Of a stretch of DNA of 64,000 nt, positions 37,881-49,260 are shown piece by piece. Within the stretch, counting starts at the first letter, position 1. Every line of letters starts with the position of its first letter. This DNA comes from Deuterostichococcus epilithicus (taxonomy: Eukaryota > Chlorophyta > Trebouxiophyceae > Prasiolales > Stichococcaceae): positions 1,054,012-1,118,011 of the forward strand of contig JAVTLE010000004.1 of NCBI GenBank assembly GCA_033439295.1. The letters are read 5' to 3'. Below the pieces are notes generated by a model. The model ran no database searches. It was not told where the DNA came from and saw nothing but the letters and a program-made list of their open reading frames with translations. The translations under genes were made by a program, and so were the position numbers.

Positions 37881-38864
37881 TACGTCTTGCCCTCGGCGCA
37901 GACGACGTAGCCGCTGGCGGACAAGCACCTCACTCTCAGCATTATGACCATCCGCGGCGGCGCCATTGCATGTGCAGGCGACAGACCCGGCGCCAGCAGG
38001 TAGATGTTAGGTTCATACTCGCTGCGCTGGATCCATGCCAGCATTGGACCCTAGGCAGGCGACCCTTACGCGGTTGCCACAATCGTGTTTGGAGCTGTGA
38101 CTTGGCAGGGTGCTGCGCTGATGCACCTGCTAATACTGTGCCACTCAGGGGTGACGGCGACATGCGGCGCTCAGCTCAGAGTCGCTGGCAGCGGTGGCGG
38201 CGGCAGCGGCTAACAGCAGCAGCCGTGCGAAGAATGTGCAGTAATGGCATTAGCAACATCGCAATCATCGGGCACCAGGCATGCTTGGGAATATCAGCTG
38301 AGGAAGCCTTTTGTTTCATCAGGCTGCGACGCCGCCGGCTAGCGGCACCAGCGCTTGACAGCTTGACTGTTGACAGCAGCAGTAACAGAGGTTTCGTACA
38401 CTGATCATTTAATTCTCGCGCACGCATCGCTTCCTGCCTGCTTTCTTGACTGGACTGCCTGGACAATGCCCGACGACATGGCAATGGGGTGGCAAGAGCA
38501 TCAAAGTGTAGGAGAGGCTGTTTGACATGCCTACACAGCGTCAAGGTCATGCATGGGCTTTATGGTGAGGGTTTTCGACTGTTTTCACGCTTTGATGCAT
38601 GTGTCTGCTGCCTGCCAACCCTCGATTATCTGGAACGTGTGCAAGAATGGCAGGCGTCCACGTTCACAACGCTGTCCATCCCGGGGTGGTTCGCAGAGTT
38701 GTCAGCTGGGGTGAGCAAGAATCATGCATGCGCTCCGAGGTGCAGCCGGTTGCTGCTCAGATTGCGGCAACGGACTGCCTGCCCAGAACACGCAGTGACT
38801 CGCTGACCATCATTGACTACACTGTTGAGTCAGCCTAAGCGTCTTTGCTGCAACTCGGTGTTGG
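37881..38864. other. Intergenic, no supported gene
   Basis: Lies between the repeat and the 3' end of the TBCC/clathrin light chain gene. It should include that gene's 3' UTR. Open frames on both strands lack recognisable domains. Confidence 0.5.
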
Positions 38865-41800
38865 CTACTTGGCGGCGACCGATGGCTGGTTGCGCGACTT
38901 GGCATTAAACAGCACGTTGCGGTAGCGGCTCAGGTCCACGCCGGATGGCCGGCTGAAGTTGAAGTCGATGAGGCTAATGGCGCGCTCCCACTCGTTGTTG
39001 CCCTCCGGCTTCTGCGTTCAACGATCCGACAACGTCGTCAGAACCCAGGATCCGACGCCCTCGTCTCTTGAGGGGTTGTGGCATGAGGTCCGCTTGCCGC
39101 CTGGCGGGCGCTGTCCACCGTTGAAGAACAACTTCGACGGAGGAAGCTCAACTGCGTGTTGCGCAGCCCGAGCGGCGAGCCTCAGGCACGACAGCTGCGT
39201 CAAGCGAGCTGAGGCGCTGCCGGCGGGAAGGTGTTAGGGTTGCATATATATATATACGTGTGTATATTGGCAGCGCCCCACCTGGGAGCCGAGCAGCTTG
39301 TGTGCCTCGCGATGCTCCTCGATGCTGGCGTTCTTGGTCGCCGTCCGCTTCTGGTAGAACTCCTGCGGAGGCGCAGCGGCAGGGCCCTCTGACAAGCGGG
39401 TGCGTCACAGCACCAGGCCAAACTTCCCCCAGTTGCACACCCAGGCAGCTGGCACAGAGGCACCGAGCGACCCGTAGACAGATTGGCTCCTGCCCGACGC
39501 CAGGTGAGCGCCACATGCGCCGGTCGCAGGTTTAAAGGTGGTTCCAGTTCAGAAACTGCTGTCGGCCACATTCTCCCTTCTTCTTGGCGGACATGGCGAC
39601 ATGTGCGCAAGCATTGATCGAAAACCTCACTACTGAAGAAGAGGTTGAATACACAACGGGTATCAGCACCTCCAGGTAGGCGCGGGACTCCTCCTCGCCC
39701 TTCTTCTTGGCCGCCACCTCCGCCTCCTCCTGCTCCCGCATGCGCGTGCGCAGGTGCTCCTTCATGGCCGTGACCGCCTCCGGCTCTTCAGCGGGAGGCG
39801 CAAACGCCGCCGACACCTGCTGCGCAGCAAGGGGAAACACTGCATGAGAAGCAAGGGTGCGCAGGTGCTCCTCCGTTGCCGCGGCGGCTTGCGGCTCCTC
39901 GCCGCTGGCGCAACCCCCGCCAGCAGATGGCCCGCATAATCAGCGATTAGCCATGCATGAAGGGCGTCTCCACCTGCCCTCAAACGAAGGCCGGTGAGCG
40001 CGTGTAACCTCCAGAGCCTCGTTGCATTACGTGACGCTGCGAGGGCCTGCCATCCATGGCCAGCACAATGTACCAGCGCAAGTCTGCCGCCGCGACAGCA
40101 CGTAGCTCTCTGCCTGGCAGCCCAGAACGAAGGCAGTGCTCGGCGCAACGCAACCAAAAGGACTGTATGGATGCTGCGGCTTCCGGAAAACGGAAGCGCG
40201 TGTGAACGCGCGGGCGCTCCGACGCCGCGGCGAGGTCTGCCAGCGCTGCCGACGACCCCGAGCGGCGCTCGCACACACGCAGGTTCCAGGAAGGGCCGGT
40301 CTGCAAGCCGGGATTGAAGCTGGAAGGCCTTGAGGCGCACGGCAGAGGCTGACACAGGGCACGCACCCCCGAGGCGTTGGGGGGCGGCGCGTAGCCGCTG
40401 CCGCCGACACCATTGGCGCCCGCCGGCTCGCTGAAGTCGGCCTCGTTGAAGGGCGACGAGTCGAGGCCGCCATTTGCCGCCGGCGTTGAGCCAGCGCCAG
40501 CCTGTGGGAGAGGACAGCCAGGAACTTGGAAGCTGTGCGCCACGTCTTCCATCCCCCAGCCGTGATGCCTGGTCTTCACCACGGCAGATGTGCACGCGAA
40601 TCATCGCGGAGGAGCTGCCAGTGCCCTGCCTTTGCAGCGGTCGCCAGACTCTGTGTTTGTTCTGCACGCCGCGCCCCGAGAGAATCAGCAGGTCCACCTC
40701 AGGGACTTTCGCACGGACAGAGCGCAGCCTCGAAGCCAGCAGGTGCCAGGCGGGGAGGCCGCCAGGGGTCTGGGACGCAGCTCCCCCACACAGTGTATTG
40801 AAGAGAGAGGGCCTCACCAGGGGGCTGGCGGTGTCGTTGGCGTAGGTGTACACCGCGCCGCCGGGGCCCGGCACCGGGTTCTGCGGCGCACCGTGGCCCT
40901 CGATCGGCACCTGCGCAGCATGGGGCGGCAGAATTTTGTACAGCTGGCTGGGCAGCAGGACACTCGCACTCCACCGGGTTCTCCAGCGCGCCGCAGTCCT
41001 CCAGCGACACCTGCGCTCGGCAGCGGCAGCAGCGCCCAGCAGCGGCAGCGGCGCCACATCAGCGCGGTAATTATTGACCGGCACGGCACGCCCGGCGACC
41101 TGGATGCATGCCCACGCGTCACGGTTCCGCACCGGATGAGGCCAGTCTGCAGAGCACCCACTCGAGCACTCTTTGGCTGTCGAGTGTGCGGGCCGTCCGA
41201 GGCGGACCGCCCGCTTATGGATGCAACTAACTATCCAATCCGCAAAGCGCACCTCCCAGTAGTCAGAGGCGTCCAGCAGCTGGAAGGTGGCCTCACCGGC
41301 CTCCAGGCCGTCCGTGTCCTCCACCTGCCGTCAGAACATCAAAAGTGCGCAAGCGATGCTGCAGGTGTTTGAATGTCAAGCGAATGAGTGGCCATGCAGC
41401 AGCCGTGCCTGAACAGCCGGAGGCGCTGGCGCGCATGGCACGCAGTAAAGCCTGGTCCTGCTCGCTCCGCAAAAGCCCGAGCACCCAGCGAGCAGGGCAG
41501 CGCCACTGCACGGTCCAGATGTATGCAAGCGTGAAGCTTGGCCAGCTTTATATCTGTATCACCATAGCTCACCTGGTTCCACTGGTTGGACGCAGGGTCC
41601 AGGTTGGCCGCGCCAAAGTGCTGGCCCAGCTTTGGGTACGCGCCCGTCCACGTCTTGAAGCTCAGCCCATTGCTGCCCGAGATCTGCGGCTTTTGCGCGC
41701 TGTACAGGCCTGCGCGCAGATCGCGATACCCTCAAACCTCAAAAGTATCACCATCGGAGGGTGGAGGCATTGTGACGGCAAGCCAGTGGCAACACGTCTG

Positions 41801-42482
41801 CACTACAAATGTGCACGATGCCTATAGGCTCTCGTGCCGTTGTGACGACCTTCAGCTACCACTTCTTCTTTCCGTGCCCAGCCTCCAAGCACGCACACGA
41901 CTGCGACACTGCACGGGTCCAATAAAGCTCACCAAACTCGACATTGGTGCAGCGCTTGGCCTGGAACTCCTGCGCTGCGACGCATGCCTTGCCGCCCACA
42001 ACATCCGTGAACAGCGCGATGCCGCCCACCGGCCCTGCAGCACAATCTCCCCTCAGCGTGCGACTGCATCATGTGGCAGTAGCTCCTCGCTGTTCCCGAT
42101 GAGCAGTCTGGGATTTCATGTGGGTCACTCGGAAAGCGAAATGTCCAGCAGAGTGCAGAGGAAGGGCGCGTCAGGCGCAGTGGCAGCGCTAAGCGCACCC
42201 ACGAAGATCTGGCAGTCTGTGCACTGGCTGACCGACAGGTAGGTGGAGTGATCCAGGATGTAGACACTACATTCCGTGAGGTTGCGCAGCGTGACGGAAC
42301 CCCTGCGACAAGCATAACCCACGGACTTGGGCGGATGCACCGCTCAGCTTTGGCCACGCCGTTTGAGCGGTGTGGTGCTGAGTGAGGTCGCTCGACGGCA
42401 CCAACAGCACTCACCCGTCCACTGTGCCAGGGTGCTTCGTGAGGCTCTGCCCCGTGAGGTCCTCAAACACAACGTCTGACAT
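38865..42482 (-). CDS. RP2-like TBCC domain fused to clathrin light chain
   Basis: Ten exons, with every junction in phase, give about 361 residues. Residues 1-160 are an RP2/TBCC beta-helix: MSDVVFEDLTGQSLTKHPGT, SVTLRNLTECSVYILDHST, SQCTDCQIFVGPVGGIALFT, AAQEFQAKRC and LDPASNQWNQ. Residues about 190-361 are a clathrin light chain: acidic/Gly linker with SSPFNEADFSEP, a charged helix (EHLRTRMREQEEAEVAAKKK), EFYQKRTATKNASIEEHREA, and the C-terminal signature NNEWERAISLIDFN then DLSRYRNVLFNAK. It ends SVAAK at stop 38865-38867. From the WNQ exon onward all junctions are phase 0, and no Met or promoter-like start was seen between the halves. The Arg of QQFR that serves as the Arl3-GAP finger in RP2 is Gln here (QEFQ). 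The alternative is two tandem genes with a missed light-chain first exon. Confidence 0.8.
39241..39263. repeat. (TA)n microsatellite in a light-chain intron
   Basis: A short alternating TA run followed by GTGTGTATA, within the intron before the last exon of the TBCC/clathrin light chain gene. It is conspicuous in this GC-rich sequence. Confidence 0.8.
39857..39930 (-). repeat. Decayed upstream copy of the light-chain helix exon
   Basis: Resembles 39746-39822, the 5' part of the exon encoding VSAAFAPPAEEPEAVTAMKE. Shared strings include GTGCGCAGGTGCTCCT and GGCGCAA (plus strand). The offset is about 110 bases, on the upstream side of the exon. Confidence 0.72.
40973..41028 (-). repeat. Decayed upstream copy of the linker exon start
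   Basis: Resembles 40874-40931, the start of the exon encoding VPIEGHGAPQNPV with its acceptor. The copy translates VSLEDCGALENPV after a GCGCAG acceptor-like site. The offset is about 99 bases. The copy lies in the intron that joins the TBCC half to the light-chain half. Confidence 0.75.
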
Positions 42483-43289
42483 TTTTGCTAGATGTTTCTG
42501 TGATTATATCGCTCCAGAGACCTACGCGTCGACATGGACTTCAGGGGAGCATTTTGGAACCCAAAGAACACCTAGTGCTTAGTGGTGACCACTGATATTG
42601 TGATGCAATCATGTGTGCCAGCGGTGCCATGTAGGTGACATGCTGGCAGGTATGAGCAATCTGGACTGTACTGTTGACAAGCGAGGCCCGCGCAAGTCGC
42701 TGATCTACAAACGCTAGATTCAATCACTTCAGAGGACCTACCGCTCGAGCGCTCGCGCGAATGGCACCAGGCACAAGGATGCAAAGTCCCGAGCCTATCT
42801 TGGATTCTTGGCAGTATGAGCTGATAGGACTGCTGCACTTTGCTCCGCTTCCGAGCTTCACGCATGGCCGGAAACCGTGCAGGAAGTTAGAACATGCGTC
42901 CCGAGAGGAAAGTGCGAAGTGCAGCAGATCACGACCGCACAACAGACATCAGCACCTGCCTTTGACGTCCTTAAATACTGGTGCACACTCTTGGCAGATT
43001 TGCAGACTGCGAATTTCATTGATAGTGGACCAGATTGGTACGATCTGGCACCACCAGCCAAGCCTTGCTCTGTTTCCGGTGCCCTTCTGATGTCTCACTA
43101 ACACCTGGCTTGTAGGAGTATTGTATCGCGCTTGAGCTGATCGCGAATTTGGGTGTATGCGTACAATGTGAAGCTGGGCTTCTCAAGCTGCACCCAACGG
43201 GCAGCGAGCTCCAAAGACTTGACTGAACATCGATTTGAATTCGGCTCGTAAGCGCGCACTCACAAGCTGACCTAGGTTTGCGCCTCGAG
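42483..43289. other. Intergenic divergent promoter region
   Basis: About 800 bases between the start of the TBCC/clathrin light chain gene and the start of the first membrane-protein gene. Both promoters are expected here. No further gene was recognised. Confidence 0.5.
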
Positions 43290-46103
43290 ATGGCCGAGGC
43301 TGTGTCTGAAGGGGCTGACGAGCGGCGACGCGCAGAGCTGCGAAAAGCTGGGGAAGAGTGAGCAGCACACTGTCGAGCGTATGACGGACTTCTCTAGTGC
43401 TTGTGCCAACAACTGTGCACTGCACAGATGACAACAGGCTGCCGCTCAATATCCCGATCATGCACAAGGCGGTACAAGATTGCCCAACCAGTCCTGGCGG
43501 CGTCACAATGCCTCCCGATGGAAGTCAGGCTGGTGTGCCGTTCCAGGTACTTTGCCAAAGTGCTGGCGCAGTCCAACTCGGGCAAGGACCCCTTCCAGGC
43601 GCCGCCGCCGCCGCGGCGCACCGGCGATGTGGAATCCATGCTGGACCCGGACCTCGAGACTGTCGGTGCGGTGCTGGAGGGTTCGCAGCTCTTCGTGCTC
43701 AGCGCGCTGTACATCGCCAGCCAGGGCGCCAGCTGGGTGCTGCTGAAGGTGGGCACAAAGTCCTGCCCTGGCCGTGTGTTGCGGCGGATCTCTGCAGTCT
43801 TGCCACATGGCACACCCTTCAGAGGCACAGCCCTCGAGAAGGTACCCCACAAGTGGGTCATCCAGTGGTGCCACGTGAGAGGCGTGTTCACTGAGAGGAG
43901 TGAACCAGTGCCATCTGATTCAAAAGCAAAACCGGACACTTGTGCATGCGGCAGGGAGCGCTCAACTCGTTGGCGACCCCGGCGTTCATGGTGTGCCTGC
44001 ACTCCCTGCCGCCCGCCGGCTTGCTGCTGTTCCTGCACCGCTGGAGCGGCTCGTCGGTGGACATCGGGCCGCTGAACCTGCGCACGCTCAAGGGCAGCCT
44101 GCCAGCGGTGGCCTTCCATAGCCTCCAGGCGAGTCCGCTGCCGTGATGGTCTGCTGGCGGCAATGGAGCAAGTGAGCGTTGTTGCCGCAGCATGACATCG
44201 TTCTTGCGTTGCAAGAGACGAGCGGACGACCTCGCGAAGCAGGCATCCGAGTCATGCATCTGGCAGCAAACACAACCAGCTGGTGCAGCACTGTCCGACA
44301 CTGCATGCCGTGGTGCTGCATTACCGAATCGGCATCATACCGCATCAGCTGGCCACGCTGTGCCTGCAGATGGTCACAGCCATGGCGGCGCTCGCCGGCG
44401 GCAGCGTTTACCTTGTGCTCGGCTGGACCGTTTTTGTGCCAGCGCTTATGCGGACGCAGCAGCACCTCATGCGCAGCGGTGAGGGTTGCAATTCTTACAG
44501 AATCCAGCCCAGTGTCTCCCCGCTTGCGAGGAGCCAGGCATCATTGCATCCTGCTGCTCACCTGGCAGGCGAAGGTGAGGCTCGTTTTGTGCGCCTGCTG
44601 CGAGTGCAAGCGGCAGGACACGAGTGTCCTGTGGCGGGGTCATGCAAACCCTGCAGTGGCCCCAAGCCCTGCAGCAGTGGCGCTGGCACACACAAGGCGC
44701 TGTTGGACGCATGACGGCCCTCACGCTGCAGGCGGCCAGCTGCAGCCCGCGGGGAAAGCGGGCATGGCGGCCGGGGTCGGCGGCCTGGCCCTCGTCCTGG
44801 CAACTGGGAAGTGGCCGGGGCTGTGGACGCTCGTCTGCTTGACGGCCTGGGCGGCAGTGGCGGCGGCGCGACTGGCGTGGCAGATTGTGCGGCAGCAGGC
44901 GCAGCAGGGGGAGCCGCTGCTACTGGGTGGGTGCTTGGGAGACACAGCTCGCGCTTTCATGTCTGCCTGCGGGCAGTTCGCCCTGCCTCTGCAGCCGGGG
45001 GTGCAGCTCCGGGCCACCGAGGCTAGTGTGGAGATGTATTGGGATGCTCTGTGCGAACAATAGACACATGTGGAACCCTGGCCAGGCCGGAACAATGATC
45101 CCTGAAGCACATCGCAGCCATTGGCACCGTGCAGCCGTCAGCAGGGCTGGCGTGTGTGCGACCGCTGCAGGGTGGCTGCCGGAGGAGAAAGTCAAGGACA
45201 TCGCCGCGGCGGAGGACGGCATTGGCTCTGCACAGCGCTCCTTTTACGAGGCGGCGCTGCCGGCGCTGCCCGCCCTGCTCCTGGGGTTCGGACTGCTCGA
45301 AGGCAGGGAGCTGGTGCGCAAACACTGCTGCCCTGAGCTCCCTGTGCATGGAGCCTGCTGTGGTTCTGCTGCACGGGATATGGCGCAGGCACAGAACCAA
45401 GAAAGGCCCGCCTGTCTGCATGCAGGAACCATGCCAGCTGGCACCGTTGCAAAGTCATATTGAAGCATTGACCGGGCATACACACAGTTTCCAAGGAACA
45501 TGACATCGCTACTGGCTTGGCAGGTGGACCATGAGCTGGCGGTGCCGGCAGTCAGCGGCATCCTGCTGTCCATGGCAGCCTGGGGCGTGGCGCAGGTGTG
45601 CCCAGCCACTTCAGACTCGTTCCCAGAACCCCCAGCCGACACTTAGGTCCCATCCCTTCGGAAAAGGTGCCCCAGGGAGAAATGGTGCCCACAGAGCAGC
45701 AGGGACCGGGCAGCCTGCAACCCATCACACAAGGCAAGGGCATGTTTCGCAAGCAGGTGTCGGGACTGATGGTGCTGGACCGGGTGGCGGAGCTCCACCC
45801 CCAGCCGCGCCTGGCAGTCGGCGCCGCCTGCGCCGGCGTCACTCTGATATTGCAGATCATGGTGCGACATGTTGCAGACGGACAGCCTGGCTGTGATGTG
45901 CTCATCAGCTGCGCTTTGTTGTGGGTTCCAAATAGGAGTCTGCGCTGCGCCAGGCAATCTGCAGCCTGGTTGCCAGCGGACCGTCTGAAGATAAGACGTG
46001 CCTTGTACTGCAGGTGTTTGGAATGGACCGTGCCGGCGCGCTGCTGGGGGCTATCGCAGCTGTCGTGGGTTCTGTTGTCCTGCAGCTGCCGCCGCGCGCT
46101 TGA
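43290..46103 (+). CDS. Multi-pass membrane protein, unassigned
   Basis: The start at 43290 gives MAEAVSEGADERRRAELRKA, then donor GTGAGC at 43358. Exon 2 (43547-43748) joins in phase and ends with the first membrane span (LFVLSALYIASQGASWVLL). Later exons add hydrophobic spans: SLPPAGLLLFLHRW, MAALAGGSVYLVLGWTVFV, LVLATGKWPGLWTLVCLTAW, ALPALPALLLGFGLLEG, AVSGILLSMAAWGVAQ, LAVGAACAGVTLILQIMV and ALLGAIAAVVGSVVLQL, ending PPRA at TGA 46101-46103. That is about eight spans. The intron after 44128 has a GC donor (CAG then GCGAGT). The arrangement is loosely like nucleotide-sugar or triose-phosphate transporters, but no signature residues support that. Confidence 0.72.
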
Positions 46104-46749
46104 CATGCTGGGGCGGATGCGGCGGTTCCTATCCCAGGAACGCACTCACGCCTGCGTTCTGCCGGTGGAGCATCCAGGGTTGGCACAGTTGCGGTACTTG
46201 ATTTGAAGTACTCGCCGTACATCCAGGTTCAAGCAAGACCTGAAGCTCCGGAGAAGTTGCTCTCTGGTTCAAGGTTACGGGCGTCGGCAGTGGTTGGGTG
46301 TCCAAATGCCGTGCGTGCCACCACGACAGATCGCTGGTGCCTGATTCAATGCAAGGCAGTATCGGATCAGGGTGTGTCTCGAGAGCAGGAGCTAGCCACA
46401 CACTACCCTGCAGCAATCTTACACGATCTGCACACCCGCTTGCGTCGCAAAACACTCTCAGACCAGCTGCAGGCGGCCCTACAACCCACAGGTACCCGTT
46501 GATCAAGCTGCAGCCGACCATACTCGTTGCAAGTGTGGCTTGGGGTGCGTGCCGTAGCATTTGGGTACACGAGGATCCTCGCTGTGCTGCTCGGCACGAT
46601 CGAGCCAGACAGGATGGAATTTCAGTCTGCTTGTTTCTCGGTGACTGCTCGACATACCAGTGCCGTGAGCCATTGTGGGTATGGTGGATGGTGGCGCTGC
46701 AGCTGGCACATGGAGCTGGCGCCCTGCCTCCTACAGGAGGTGACGGCAC
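46104..46749. other. Intergenic between two membrane-protein genes
   Basis: About 650 bases between the stop of one membrane-protein gene and the putative start of the next on the same strand. No supported coding sequence. A missed 5' exon of the downstream gene could lie here. Confidence 0.45.
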
Positions 46750-48502
46750 ATGCATTGGTCCCACAGGCACTCGGCAGCCTCGCGGGGGCCGCTGCAGTCT
46801 GCAAGGCCGCCGGCACCCCCTCGCCGCCGCGATGCCGCCGCATCCGCGGGCGTCCGGGATTCTGTCAGCGCGCAGGTCCCCAAGCCTGCGCTGTACGAGG
46901 GCCTCGAGCGCCCCATCGGCGCCCCGGGCTCGGAGCTGCACCCCAGCTTTGCGCTGCTGATCTTTGGCGCAAACTGCTTCTGGCACCTCAACCCGGACTC
47001 CTTCACGCTCTTTAAGGTGCGCGGCCACAGGACATGTCAGGAGGCACCCTGCCCTGTTGCGCGCCTGTCAGTCTGTGTGTATGCCTCTGAGAACATTATG
47101 CTCCTACATCTCAAGGCTCAAATGCCCGGCTGCTGGCTGCAGGCTTTTGCGGTCTTCCAGATCCTGAACTCAGCGACGGCAATCTTCTTCAATGACACAG
47201 GCTTTGACAAGGTGGGCCGGAAACGCCTCGTGCAGAAAGCCGGTCCAGCGTAGTGTATTTCAGCTATGCAAAGCACTGGCGAACCTGCGGCCCATGCTGT
47301 TGCACTTTGCAGTGATGCTCAGGCTGGCATGACCGCAATGCCTGCAGATCGCCACCGTGGTGGCTCCGGCCGTGCTAGCCATCTGGGTGATGTCGCCGTC
47401 TCTGGACCCTGGCAATGTAGCGCTCAGCATCCTGGGAACATACCTGAGCCGAGAACTCAAGGTGTGGCCCGGCGCTCCCATGCCTTCGATGGTTCACCTA
47501 GCTTGTGTGGAAGAAGCTGTCGACAGCACTTTGAGGGTTTCCAGGCGCATTTACCGTTGTCTGATCCTGCAAGGAGCTGCACATCTCAGGCTGCTCATGT
47601 CGCCGTGCGACTTCCAGGTCGTGCCATTCTGGCCCACGGCACTATCCCTGGCGGCTGCCCTGTACATCGGGTACGGAAACGAGTGGATCACGGTGAGTGG
47701 GCAGTCAGATACCGCAAGTAGCATTTCAGCCTGCTTACAAGACGTGTCCGGACAGCAGCACACAGCCGGCACCCTCACGCAGGCAGCTTTCAGCCTGCTT
47801 CTGCCACATATCGCGCACCCTGTCCCAGCACTCGCATCTGGACAGCCTCATCTTGCCCAGCTGTGTGGCACCACCACGAGAGCTTTTCAAGGTAATTTCA
47901 GGAGAGGTTTGGATGCACCGCAGCTGGCATATGCCCTCCTCAACGTCGTCGGCCTGGTCAAAGCCTGGAGGCAGGACGAGCAGCTGACGCAGAGCAAGGT
48001 GAGGCAGCAGCCGCAGCCAGCAGTCTCAAACAGTCTGCAGGACGGAAATGTGGTTAACAGGGCTATGTGACCTACTGCCATGAGTACTTGAGCACGCTAC
48101 TTTCACTGAGTGACATGCACAAGGCCCACTTTCTGGTTCTCTCCACTTGGCAGGCGCCGCTGGTGGCCGTCCCAGTAGTGGCTGTGTCTGCCATTGTGTT
48201 GTGGAAGGGCATCACGCCGCTGTGGGCGGTGTCGCTTGGGGTGCGCGTTGACAGAGCAGTCAGCTGATTGCCAAGTGTCTGAAAGAGTGCATATGGTTCC
48301 TGTCGTTCCGCACGGCTCATGTTATGCATGTGCGCTGCCTCTGAATTTGGAACGTGGCATCCTGCTGGCCTGCATCATGATAGTGACAAGAGATAAAGAT
48401 GGCGACATACTGACGGCGCGTGCCGATCGTGCCGTGCAGCTGGGAGAGGTGGTGCGTTCGACATATGGGCTGCTGTACCGCCTCAAACAGGCGCAGTCGT
48501 GA
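46750..48502 (+). CDS. Second multi-pass membrane protein, unassigned
   Basis: The first supported exon runs from a tentative Met at 46750 through a Ser/Arg/Pro-rich leader, which could be an organelle transit peptide, into ELHPSFALLIFGANCFWHLN. Exons follow in phase 0: AFAVFQILNSATAIFFNDTG, IATVVAPAVLAIWVMSPSL, VVPFWPTALSLAAALYIGYG, LAYALLNVVGLVKAW, LVAVPVVAVSAIVLWKGITP, and a tail LGEVVRSTYGLLYRLKQAQS at stop 48500-48502. That is about six membrane spans. It lies directly downstream of another multi-pass gene, so tandem co-regulation is possible. No family recognised. The start is uncertain. Confidence 0.65.
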
Positions 48503-49260
48503 TGTGGCGCTGCAATGCACCATGCATGCACCATCAATGGGTTGCGCTCACAGAACGGAAAACTGCTGGAGCATTGACATTTAAGAACAACATCAGAGGG
48601 CGATGAATGGGCGCTGCCTAGTGGCAGTGCGAGAGCCTGTACTGTATGCGTTTGCAACGTTTCGAGATCATTTTATTGGGTCCGTCTGAGGAAAGCGTTT
48701 TGGTGAGCAGAGGTCACCTCGCTCTGTGAAATCTGGTTGTTTGTCCGGCATGTTCATATTAGGCACCGGCGTTCCATTGGCAAATGTTTCTGGGACGCTG
48801 CAGGAAGGTACACCTGCCGTCAGGAACGCTGAGTGTGTATAGAGATATCTGCGTTACGAAACTGAGGGTTACAGCCTCCATCTCGTCTGTGTGACGTAAA
48901 GAAACAAAGTCCTACCTGCAAAGTAATGACAACTGCCGCGCTAGTCTATGCTTTTGTGGACCCGAGAGCTCAAGCAAGCACACAACCTGTTGCTGGTGCG
49001 ACTGACGCGACCATCCAGGCAGCGGCCTACAACTCGAACGTAGAACACTAAGTGACAAGAGAGGAGCAAGAAGCCTGAAACGCGACCACCGTTGCAGCGA
49101 TCTGGCAATCTGGCAATGCAGGTTCTGCGGGCGTGCGGGGCTGCGGTCCTCGTGTGCGGTCAAGCCAAGCATGGCGACCTTCACGAGCGCCAACCAAGGG
49201 CCAGCGAGCAGTCGCGCATCACGCCACACGCAAGTGACCCTGGTAGAATCAGATGTCTCC
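48503..49260. other. Convergent 3' intergenic region
   Basis: About 760 bases between the stop of the second membrane-protein gene (plus) and the stop of the E2F gene (minus). It should hold both 3' UTRs. No repeat or gene was recognised. Confidence 0.5.

Noticed and set aside
39762-41324. 520-codon minus-strand open frame
   Set aside because: It reads through introns of the TBCC/clathrin light chain gene; only the parts between good splice sites match known families.
43290-48502. The two membrane-protein genes as one gene
   Set aside because: The first model ends at a stop (46101-46103) directly after its last span and no in-phase donor that clearly skips it was found. The possibility is not fully excluded.
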